Assembly: GCF_020520425.1 (NCBI RefSeq)
Contig: NC_079491.1
Location: forward strand, 23,241,449 to 23,305,448
DNA length: 64,000 nucleotides
Direction: 5' to 3'
From: Spinacia oleracea
Lineage: Eukaryota > Streptophyta > Magnoliopsida > Caryophyllales > Amaranthaceae
Below are positions 34,083 to 46,700 of the stretch, one piece after another. The notes under the pieces are model-generated. The model worked only from the letters and a program-made list of their open reading frames with translations. It was not told the DNA's origin and did not search any database. Position 1 is the first letter of the stretch. Each line of letters opens with the position of its first letter. The translations under genes were made by a program, and so were the position numbers.

Positions 34083-34764
34083 CCGAGTAGGATGGTAATT
34101 GTCCTATGACAACTTCCCGATACCAACACAGGAAAATGGAAATTTACCACCTATTTACAATTACTTAGTCAACCAGCAAGCCACCAACGACTAAGAAATT
34201 CAAACATTTCTAGAAAAAAATAAGGAACAAAGTATTTCACATGCATATTAAGACAATTATTCAAGGTTTAAGAATGCTGATAAAACTATTCGTAGCAAGG
34301 AAGCTAAATCTTTCCATCCGCGACACAATAAAGAATAAAAGAATCACCAAAAGCTAACACATTCAGACAAAAAACCTTTGAAACACTGGAGTCAGGAAAT
34401 TATCGCACAAGTTTATTAATGATCTAAACGATACTAAAAAATGCATCAAAAGATAAGGGAAAAGCATAGCTCGATCCAAAAGATGAAATATTTCAAATGG
34501 CATACCATGATATTACAGAACAAGATCGAAGTTGGAAAAAGATGTTAATACTATGTAAAAAAGCTAAATCCCAATTTCCTTTCAAAAAGAATTATGTATA
34601 AAACTAGAATCACCAAGACCAGCTTATACATTCAGATAAAAACACTTCAAAAGCAGGAATCAGAGAATCATCTGACAAGTTTATCAAGGAGGATCCACAC
34701 ATGAATTGATTCTAAAAGAAGGCATGAGAAGATAGGGGAAAGAGCTACCTGATGAAGGATAGCA

Positions 34765-37700
34765 CTAACTCAATGTGTGATGTGTGTCTCCATGCTTGGA
34801 CACAAGATGATGTGATTGCCGATATTGAAAATACATAAACTGAAATAATATCTAATCAAAGAGATTAAGGACCCAAACATGTGATCATTAACTGGAGGTA
34901 TTTCATTATTAGAAAAAGCACATCATGAACTGGACAAATAGCAAAAACTACCACAATTATAAAACTGGGACGTGTAGCAACAAACCAAAAAAAAGATATA
35001 CACCAGTTATAGTCTGGAATAAACCAACTGTGGAAGTGCAAAGCATCAATATAAGGGTAGGGGGCACTTTGGAAAGTAGCATTATTATCAGTTGGTTAGT
35101 GGCTTGGAGAAGAGGATAGATACACTTTTAGAGGAAAAGCTCTTTATATAGAGCACATTAGAGAGAGAGAATTATGTTGGTAGACTGTTAGAGGAAAAGC
35201 TCTTTATACAAAAAGCATATTAGAGAGAGAGAATTATGTTGAATATTGATGATTTTCAGTTACAGCCTGGGATAAACTAACTGTGGAAGTGCTAAGCATC
35301 GATATGAGGGGTGGGGACACTTTGGGAAGTAGCATTGTTATTAGGTTGTTAGTGGCTTGAAGAAGAGGATAAGTAGACTGTTAGAGGAAAAGCTCTTTAT
35401 ATAGAGCACATTAGAGAGAGAGAAAATTATGTTGAATATTGATGATTTTCGGTAAGCTAATTTGGAGAGAAACAAGCCTCTCGAAAGCTTGAATATCCTC
35501 ACATTTTCTGTAATTTCCAGCCTACTAATCAAAATCATCTTATTCGTCACTTGCTGCCATTAATGGTGTAAAACCTAAGTTAATTCTTTCTTAGCAGAAG
35601 AATGCCACAATACTTCAGCAGATCAAATGCTTACAAAACAGAAACCCATCATTTTTTTTACTTCAGTACCAGGTAGTCAGGTACACAGGAAATTTTGACG
35701 AAGCTCTCCTTTCAGATGCACAACAGCACACATCATGCCTTGTTATAGTATCTTTTTCGTTGTTTTCCAGTTTTTCATAGCATTATACTCTGTATATTTC
35801 TTCTGTATCTTAATAACACTATCCTCAAAAAAAAAAAAAAAACTACTCTTCTAGTCCTGAAAAGAATAGCAGCTAAAAAACAAGCAGATATGCATTGCAT
35901 ACACCAACAGCCAGCACCTATGCAGCACAGGAATAAAAACATGTACCAGAAAATGAAAACTAAGAAGGGGAATGTGAAAATGTCAATTCTCATATAAGAT
36001 AGGAAGCAGGACAATCGCAATAAATATATGAAAACATTTTAAAATTCTTACTATACTTTTTTTAATTTGTTGATTTTTCCGTTAAAGAGAATAACAGCCA
36101 TGGCAGGTTTGGCAAGGACACATCATATATTGCAAAAGGATACAAATGTATCAAGGAGTGCACAGCCTCCTGCATCAACCAGCCATGGCAGGTTTGGGAA
36201 TATCTTCGACCAGTCGAGGCTATTAACTAGTATGCTGCATGATAAAACAGTTAACATTAGCAAAGTCCTGCATTGTTAAAGGAAAATATAAATACCACCT
36301 CTTGAATATATCACAGAGAAAGCATACAAAATGTTATACACCTAAACCACAAAACTCAACTTAATTCTTTTACTCACAGAGACAAACTGCAGATAAAATT
36401 ACCTTACCTATTCTTTAATCCACACATAATCTTGGGTCCATTCGTATTAAAATTCACGTGAAAAAACAGCACACAAAACCTTAAACCATTTCCTGATAAA
36501 AGCATACTAACGTAAAGCAATATAAATTAAACCATATCCTCTTCCTTGACCATGCCAAGATTATTAGCTTATCAATTGTGCTGAAGGTGGATGAATCACG
36601 GTGCCGTTGCCTATAGAGCTTTGTTCACGGAGTATAGAAGAACTTAGGTTTCCATAATAAAATAATGTTTTTAACTTTTTATTATTAAATAAAGTTATTT
36701 CAGATTGTAAAAAAAATCAGTTTAACTAGCTTATGACCTAGAAAATGACTAGGTGCTAATCTGCTGGCTGCTCCCAAATCATCTTATTAGCACATGGTCA
36801 ATCAACTTCTATTGTCTTAAGTTTTTTTCAAAATAAGAATTTTCCAATATTATTTGGAAGCGAAAATTAAGAAATGCGACACCACTAGCATGATGAAGGT
36901 TTTTACTTGCACAAAGAACATATAAAATTGAGACACTTACTAAAAGCATATTGGTCAAGGACACTATAGTGGTAAAATGTCGAAAAGGGGTAGTTGTTTT
37001 AACTTTTAAGTAGAGCATTTAAGTATAAGCAGCACAATTAGTGATTAGGAGAGAGTAAAGACTAAGATGTTGAGGGCGATAACTATTAAGTAGAGATGAC
37101 TAAGCAACTAAATCTCTCCAAGAACTTAGCTTTCTACAATTATAAATCACCTTGTTACTCAGACTATCAATTGCCTCGTGTCCAACATATATCTGACCCA
37201 ATTCTTGCATGTGATCCTAACAAAAATAGGTAAATAGGAAAGCTTTCATATTCATGTCAGATACTTTCTGAAAAGTTGAAGAAAAACTACTGTTCTAAAT
37301 GGTGTCGGTTTCCAAGACTGAGAAAACAGAAAAAATTGGTGCATCCAGTTCCACAATTTTTCTCTGATGGTAGTCTTGTTTCCATTCAAGTAAACAGAAA
37401 AAGGTCCATCCTCTTTGTAGTTTGTAAGAAGCAAGTAATCTGTAGGAGAAAATCTGTTGAGCAAGTGAGCCTCCAAAGACCAAGATATAAAACAAAAGTC
37501 ACCGCTGGATGCTTTACCAAGGATGAACCTTGCTAGAAAAGGTATTCTGGTATGTGACTAGTGTGGTGAAGATAAAAGATTAAGCATGCTATGCTGATAT
37601 GCTGATATGCAATTTGGCCGAAAAACTGCTCTATCTTTAATACCCTATATGGTTGGGTCAAAGTGGTGCTACATTTTGGAAATTCTAGGGATCTGGTTGT

Positions 37701-40700
37701 CACAGACCGGAATTTTTCCCGGCATGGTGCAACTAGTCCCATATGAGGCAACTCCCAATGTGCCTTACGGATGCATGTGTCTTGGTGCAGGTTAGTGTCA
37801 TTGCTTGTTGTTACTCCTTGTTTTAAAGCTTCTTGCGCATATGGGGAAGTTAGATCAAACGTCGTAGATTCTTCTGTGCTCGTCCTGTGACAAGTGGTAT
37901 CAGAGTGAGACCTAACTTCATTGAAGGGCAAAGGTTCCATACAACATTAGGAGGACCACCAATCAATTGCGGTGCAGGCCCGTTCTGGTGCAGGGTAAAG
38001 GGCATCCAGAACCGATTCCCCGGTGGGATATCATGTGAAGTGCGTGTGGTGCGCTAACTATGGGAGTACGCGAGCGAGCTCGGTCGGGGAGCACCTCACT
38101 ACAGGAGTATGTCCGTGACTACTACATGGTGGAACCAAGTTTGAAGTGGACGTGTTGAGGGATAAAGGACAAGTGTAGAAGCAAAGCAACAACAAGCAAG
38201 GTTGGAGAGGAGTCGCATTGTGGTGCTAAGGAGTGGGATTTGTTGTTCCAGCGCATAGCTTATCGTTGGGTAAGCGTGTTAGGCATGTTACTTGAGTTGT
38301 ACGAGAGCGGCTCAAGTTGTATGTTGCAATGGGAAGTGACGACGAGCGAGCCTCTGAGAGAGGGCGTTTGTGGCTTTAGGTGGGGGAGAATGTCACGGAC
38401 TGTCATTTTTCCTTATGCATGGTACATCAAGTCCCATATGAGGCAACTCTCGTTGCTGCTTTTGTGCGTTATGCCTTACTGACGCATGTGTCTTGGTGCA
38501 GGTTAATATCCTTGTGTGTTGTTAATCCCTGTTTTATAGCTTGTTTTATAGCCTGGATCAAGGCGCCACAATCTGCAGTCGTCCGGTGACAATGGTGGTG
38601 TACATCTCTAAGCATGCATATTGACTACCGCAGTGTAACCCCAAATATATAAAAAATTATATTGACTGAATCTTCTAATTATAAACAACAAACTAAAATT
38701 AAGCCTTTTTTAGAAATACCTACATATGTCACATTTTCTACTAATGCGAATACGAACATCAGTTTCAGAAAATACCTGGCTACATATGTCACATTTCCTA
38801 CTAATGCGAATACGAACATCAGTGGATTGAGCCCCTGTATCATACATCCAACAAAGTACAAAAACGACTCAGAATTGGTTATCAATTTGTCAACGTATGA
38901 ATAAGTCAGCTCAGTGTGCTCACCTCAACATGGCCCCTTTTAAACTGTAAGATTGAAAAACAATCATATCAGTATGTGATAAATTTAAAATTTTCCATAA
39001 GTTGCAAAATTTGAAAATTATTATATTTGAATTAATACACAGGAATAAGAAGTGTAATCAAAATGAAAATTGTATTTATTTCTACATCACAAGATGTAGC
39101 ACAAATTTAAGACTTTCTCGTTGAAGAATTTGGGCCTTGCATACAAGCAAACAAAAGATGATGGTTTTGAAATAGAAGAGCAGGCGCTCCTTCATACTTC
39201 CTCCATTTCATTTCAGTCGACGCATTTCTTTAGGCACATATTTGTCTGTGCATGATTTCAAACGTTAACATCTTACCAATAAACAAAAACTAAAAGTTGT
39301 TTTTAGAAAAATGATTGAGAATAATCTAACAAAACCCCACATGACTATGTTCATTAATAAGTAAAATCACAAAACAAAGTCAAAGTAACTCATAAGAATA
39401 GTGTCAAAGTCAAAACGTGTTAACTAATAAGAAATGAAGGAAGTATAATTAGAAATTATTCTCGTTGTTTTCTGGCACTTATTAATTAGGGAGCAAAAAA
39501 TAGTTCTTAATAGAATCATAGGTCTAAAGCTCTTCTCGACATCTACATTCATTCATGGTGCTCTTACATATTAAGGGACTATCTTAACAGACCTACAGCC
39601 TATTTACAATCCTCATGTTTCAATACTGTTTACTGTGTGGAAGGGAGGGGGGAGAGTGGATGTAGACCTCTACACTCTAACCTGTTTTAGTTCCTTCTAT
39701 ATGATTCAATCCCTTTCTTAATTCAGATACCAACTATGCTTTGGTGTAATATTGTAAGTCTGTAACATGCAAAAGTAATCTAGAACAACGCTAAGAAACT
39801 CTCCACTATCCACACACCCTCCAGCAACATAATATCATTGTACAGCGTATCTCTCATAGACAATATATTCAGGTGAATATGATGCAGCACTAGTATAAGA
39901 AAGTCAGATACCCAGTCCTGCATTATAATGGAATCCAAAAATAAGAGCAGCAGACTGCAGGAGAGTGGAGATAATAAATCTCAGCACACGTGGAATATGA
40001 GATACTTCTAGACCAGTAGAAAACTTGCAAGCTATGTGGAAGAACACTATGCGTCGTTGTAGCAAGATTAAAAGGTGAGCTTTTCGACAGAATATCATGA
40101 GAATGTCCATGTCGCAGATAATGAATGTAAACACCTTGAATGCATATATAGCAACTGTTTACTAAATGGGGTATGGAAAAATAAAAAATAAAAGAGATCA
40201 CTTGACAATTTGGGATCTACCTCCATAGACCTAAAGATATTTTTGGTAATTAAATGACATCAGGATCCAGGTTCTTGAAAGATGGACCTTGCTTACTGGG
40301 AGTTTATTGTCAGGGGCATCTTCGTAGGTAAGTTGCTTCAAGTACCTTAATCCCTTTTGCATAAAGCTATCAAAGATACGTACGGCCTTGAAAAGAATGG
40401 CGTCCATTCTTGACTAACAGTGAATAATATTTCTAACACGAGCCTACAAATTTTATTCCTTGAACACCACATCTCTTCCATTTGTCAAGTATAAGGTTGA
40501 CAAGAAAGATACCAAGCTCTACAAAATACCTATTTCGCAGTTGTTTTTTTTTATCAAATGGTTTATTTCAATGTCTACGAACATCAATGCCAAACAAGTC
40601 CATCTACTCATTTAGTGTTTATACTTTTTCTTTGGATATTGTCATGGAAGGATAAGGTTGGCTGAGAATTTTGACTACAAGCAGTCAAAATCATAAGACC

Positions 40701-43700
40701 ACATATTTTCCTGTTTCTTTTTGTTGTAGAATTCTACATCTCCAGCGAGGGAGAAAGCTTTTTTTGAACTGTATATAAGATAAGCCTAGAAGCAGCGGTA
40801 TTGCATCATCTAAAAGCGAAACAGAGGTATCTCATGACTCATCTAATGTGTTTATTAAGCAAAGTAATTTCTAAAGCTGGTAGAACCAGTTTAAGCACTG
40901 TGAGATAGTCACTTTTGTTTAGCATAGAAGTTCTAGGATATGAATGAAATGTGGAATATTGCCAAGCTTCAACTTGAGATAAACTTTAGTGTTCGTTATT
41001 TTGGGTTTCCCAGTGATAAGGAGCATAAGATCCTGTACTCATTTGCTTTTCTTGCTATTCATAAGTTATTTAGTCCGAACGGAACAAGAAATCTTCAGGA
41101 CGAGGTTGGTTGACCAAAAAATTTCATCTGAGATTGTTTTCTTAATCTTTTATCTGGGCATTTGGATGCTCACTTTCTCATGGATATTCTTAATCTGATA
41201 TAGCATGCTTGATGTGCAGTTCTGTTCAGCACAAGTTAAATGAAGTGCACAAAATAATTACATAGACCCGTAAGTGGCTCGTACTCTTTAACATATACTC
41301 CCTCCGTCCCGGAATACTTGACCTGTTTTCCTTATCGGGCCGTCCCTTAATACTTGACCTGTTTCTAAAAATGGAAATATTCTAACAATATTATATTATT
41401 TCTCACTCCACCCCTATTAACTCACCTACCCCCTACTCCATACAAAAAATAATTAAAAATTCAACCCCTACTCTCCCCCAACCCCACCTCTTAACCCACC
41501 TCCCACTAACTACATTAAAATAATACCCCACTATCAACTACTACCTATTAAATTAAATAAGTCAATTCAAGTCCCTTAAACTATGTGCCGGTCAAACCGG
41601 GTCGAGTATTCCGGGACGGAGGGAGTACTTAACTATTGCTATTTGCTAGTAAGATTTTTTTTTATCAAATTCATAAACATAAAAAGAACTCCGCCTGTGA
41701 GTGTTGCGTATGCGGCATTCACTTGTGAGTGTCGCGTATGCGGCATTCACTGCCGGTCCCAAGCCCGGATAAAGGAGGAGGGTGCGGTAGGTTGGTGGCG
41801 GCCAGCAGTAAAACTAAGCCACATATCATGACATGATTCATAAACATAAAAAGCATGCAGAACGTTGGTGAGAAAACTTACATTTAAGCAAATTTGTGGA
41901 AGTCGTCCACCCATGTAAATAGCTGCCATAGCCCATCCCATGTACGTACCGATGCCCCCATCAACACCTGATGAGATCTTCTGCAGACTATTGACCTGAA
42001 ATTCCATCAGCATTCAAGTCACAATCATGCTGAAGTGGTCTCTTCCACTGAAGTTAAAAACAAATCCTATTTTGCTTGTTGTCCCACTATGGCATTGTTC
42101 ACCTTGCAGAAATAGGTCTCATGACAATTAAATTCAGACAGGTGCTAACAAGGGCTGCAAGTTCATTTTAAGACTTTCATTACCATTACCCCATTGCCTC
42201 AAAGAGGCTCTCGTAAAAAGCAGGGTAAGGGGGGGTCGGATGTAACCAACAATTGCAGAGAGGTTGTTTCCAATTGACCTAAAAGCAATAACGGGACGAC
42301 CACGGGACGACCATCTTCTACTTTATGGAAAGGAAGCGAAGAGGTTTTAAGAGCCATTTTGATTTAGTCCATTACATCCCATGGCCAAAAGAACAGATGA
42401 ATCTTTGGCTCCATCGGAAATGGACAGAAAGTTCATTTTAAGACTAAATAAAATAAAATTATAACTACAGAAAAGTTCAAATCATTGTTACCAGATTCAC
42501 TAGTAAGAGAATGGGTGTTGGTTAGTAGTTCGCTATCTAATTTGCTTAGTCAGACCAAAAATGTACCGTTTTCATGTTATAATAGTTCAGTTCGTGGGGT
42601 GATTAGAGAATTAGGTAACACTGGTTCAAATAATGGCCAAAAGGGGGAATTAATGCGAAGAACGTAGCCTATATTTGCCAACTTGTCATTCCAAGTGTAG
42701 TATATCCAATTGGTGGTGAATGTTTTGTCTCTAAGAAATCAAAGCTATTTGCAGGCATATTTTCTAGTATTTCAAGACTGGACAACTTCAGCAGGATAGA
42801 ACGCATTAAATTAATTTGTTCTACTGCTCTCTACTACCACCAATGACAATAACTTCTAGAACCAAGGATGTAAGCTAGAAAAAATGCAACGAAAAACTTG
42901 TCCATGTCTAAGTGGGACTGGCTCAGTTTATCTGACAACTTTTGCTTTCTAATTCCTGTTGAGTAAATTGAAGATAACTTTGACATGCAAATTGATGTAG
43001 ATCTATCAGTGAACATCCATACCAAAAAAAAAATTATGAATTTCAGTAACATATGATATCCTACCTGAAGGAGCTTTCGGTTTGGTATTTCAACAGCCAT
43101 ACTCGGCCTTGTGTTTCTTGTACGGGTGAAATTCAGGGTTCCGACGATGAAAGTTATAGCAGGCACCTGAGGAAAAAAAGATAAGTTGACATACATCCCA
43201 AGAAAATCATAATCATAAGTAGTTCCAAACAAAAAACAAGAATGCAGGCTTGAAGCTCACAATACACAAAAGGTTTTTGGGTTTTGATGGCTGCATCGGC
43301 CTAGTTGGCAAGGATCCACCAAGCAAAGGCTCTTCAATAGGATCCTCAACATCCACTGTACTAGAATCTCTCCATGGAGCAATTAAAGATCTCCTTGTTG
43401 GAGTATGAGTCGTAGTTAAAGATCTTGCTGACCTAAATACAATAAATAGGAGAAACATTTAGAACGAATAAACGTCAAAGAGAGTGGTGGGCCTTTTTTC
43501 CAACTATACTTTTTCACACATCACAGTAAGACATTAGATACTGTCTGATTTAAGTATATAATTAACCTTTCCAAGCAGAAAGTGAGAAACTATAACACAA
43601 ACTCATACATAATGAAAAACAGAGAGATAAGAAGCATAAGAGCTCCAAAGGGATGAATCAACCCTCCTATAATAATAGCAACGAGTGAACTGTGAATGAG

Positions 43701-46700
43701 ACACAAAAAATGACCAAACATTCTGTGCTTGCGAAATCATTACCACGTTCACACAGGTACTACATTAATCCATCCAGATTAAGTATAACATATGAACAAG
43801 TTCATGCAACTGAGTTCACTAATAAGTAACAACACATCTCAGAGAAACATCAAGACACTACTATACTAAGTTTTTGCACCAGAGTTGCTATACTAAACAC
43901 TTCAAAGAGTCTGCAATTTTCATAGAATGGCATCAAATATCTGTTGCAAAGAAGGCTTGAGAAAACTACATTTGCCATAACATCTTCTGAGAAAGCAGAG
44001 ACTAACTTGCATTTCTTTGTTTGTGACCTGCAGTTTAGATTCACTGACATGACAAAAGCTGAGTATACCCTCGAATTTCAAGGTTTTGCCGAGTCACATA
44101 CTTGGGGGTTTAAAAGGAAGAAACAACTTGGAAACATAACATTAACAACATCACCCCAATGCTTTCGGTGAGGCTCCCGCCTTGGGCAAGGAAAGGGGGG
44201 TCTGATTCCTAGGCTTAAATCTTTTGGTAAACAGAGACGTTGTTTCCAATCCATACACATTTAAGAGCTACTACTTTAAAACGATGCAGAACATGTAGTT
44301 AGATAAGCCATCTGAATTGAGTCCATAATAAAAAGTCTAAAGGTTAGTGATTTTGAAAACTATGTAAATGCAGATTTTAAGTGATATGTACCCCGTTTTT
44401 CGTAAGAAGGCACTTCCGCTCAGTTAATATGAACAGTAATTCTATTTACCCTTTTTCAAGGAATAAACATTAACTATACCAAGGTACTTATCGACAAACA
44501 AGATCTTTTTTTCTTTTCCACAATATCAACTTCTACCAAGCCACAGAGGATCAGCATTCAGCAAGAAAGCATGTCATTACGGTGCGGAGTGCTCGAAATA
44601 ACACCGTGCATTATTTTGTATTTTTCTGTGTCCATAACCACACATTTTACATTCGGATTTAATGAACTGTGGATATTGATACAACTAAGGCGAAATTCCC
44701 CACCTTTGAAAAAAAATCATAGAAAAAATTAGAAAACAGATTCCATCTACAATTGGAGCAATCCATCTTGGAGTATCATTCCCTGCCGAAGATCAGAAGC
44801 ATAGTAATATAATATTTACAGAAGACCCAAAGCAGGTAAACCTATGCCTACAACTACGAATAAGGTTAGCTAGCATAATTAAGGTTTCACAGATAAGCAA
44901 TTTAAAAAGAAAGAGATGAAAACATAAAACTCAAAGACTTACATGACATTTATAATAATGGAAAGGTGCACAACATTTTCAGGAAAATAGATGCCATGAC
45001 CGACACATCTACTGACTCAAAACGACATGAGGAAAGAAGGGGAGAAAACATATATAGTTGACAAGCCTAAACCTCACACCAAAACACAAGCAAAACACAT
45101 TAGACTGACAAACAGCAACGAAGGCAAAGAAAGCAGATGTTGTTTTAAACCAAAACCTAAGTGGAATGATCTAGTATATATAATGTGAGATGAAACTGAG
45201 TATAGAAATTCAGATTATTATGTGTTTGACGTAGAGAAACTTGAGCAAGTGATAAAAGTAACCATATAGTACTCAAACGTCTCGGTTATGAGAGCACACA
45301 ACTCCCGATTGTATGTTTGGCTTAATTCATAAAGCCTAGATAACAAAGCTCATCCAAAGAATAATAATTCTCACAAAACAACTCTCTACCTTTCTTCATA
45401 ATTTTGTGGCCCTTAAATAGGCTTACAAACTCATGTCAAAAGAATTCTACAATTACTAAAGCACGCAGCAAAAGTAACCTAAAACAAGTTGGAATCAAAC
45501 TCTTGAATGAAAACGAATTTGAACATAATCAAAGTTGGAAAACAAATCTTAAATCAACTAGTAGTTGAAAAGAGAATCCTACCTTACTTAGGAACAGAAA
45601 ACTGAAAGAAAAAAAATCTTAAACACATTAGGGATTGAGAATCACGAAAAACAAATCCTAACCAAGTTCGGAATTGAATCGATGAAAAGCAGTTCCTGAC
45701 ACAACCACAAGCTAAAACCACGAAAATCTCACTCAAGCGAGTGCCAAAAACAGGTAGCTAAAAACCATGACACACTAACATTAATCCTAGAAGAACGATG
45801 TTGCTGAACCCATCAATATGTAAGGCTACAAGCAAGCTGCATGATGCATCTACCAACTGTTTTTGAGATAATTCTCAAGAGAAAGATCAGAATATTCAGC
45901 AAACAGCAATGTCAGGAACTTCTCTATGAGAATCTATTCGACTAGCTCGAAAACAAGATAACAAGATAGTCCAGGTATCCAATAGGCAATCACTAAGGGG
46001 ATGCGTAGAGGATCTGTCTCAAATGAAAAACAAGAAAACCTAGTCCTATCTTAAACAAATGAAACACAACTTACAAGTCACATGCTCAAGAACAAATAAA
46101 GAGCTGAGCATTTGGAATTTGGAATTTCGGTGGTCAAAATTTTAGAAAAGCCTACAGAGCTAAGGGAGCACAAACTCTCTTCAAAAAGGTAGTAAAGCAA
46201 CTTACGTATAAAAGGAATCTTGTCCGGCAGAATGACTACGTGAAATGGACGGAAAAGGAATAGGTGAACTCATTGTGGTACCACTATTACTGCCATTGAT
46301 GAGTTTCTCATCACCAGAATTTTGAAGTGAACTATACTCTTCTGCGACTTCCCTCTGATTAGGTTTTGCAACCTGCACAATAGTAAAAACACTAATGCAT
46401 CATTCTTTCACTTGAAAAGGCAATATCAAACCTATAAGGCTTCGTTCTTTCAGTTGAAGTAATTGACCCTCGTCTGATTATAGATTTATAGGCCCTAATC
46501 TGAACTTATCAAACCTGTTTTTTTAGTGTGGAAAGAACACAGTTAAAAACTAACTTTCATTTATCCTATGTAAATTTAACTGGTGAAGATACAAAATCAA
46601 AAACATCTACCATACGAAATAGGACTAGTTAACTACCGCGCACATCTAAATTCACACAACAGGACAGATACACCACCAAGTCAGAGACTTGGAGTTTATT

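Noticed and set aside
35843-35872. A 30-nt terminal exon for the PQ-loop gene after an AG at 35873
   Set aside because: It would end the protein in a non-family sequence. The exon at 34765-34851 continues the conserved hydrophobic helix (ILFQFMYFQYR) in the right phase and is clearly better.
36119-36143. Ending the PQ-loop protein in exon 11 by reading through the donor
   Set aside because: Read-through gives a short unrelated tail and stop; splicing to 34851 restores family-like sequence.
44078-44260. Short frames in intron 5 of the PQ-loop gene
   Set aside because: They fall in a dispersed short repeat related to 42190-42330 and show no domain.
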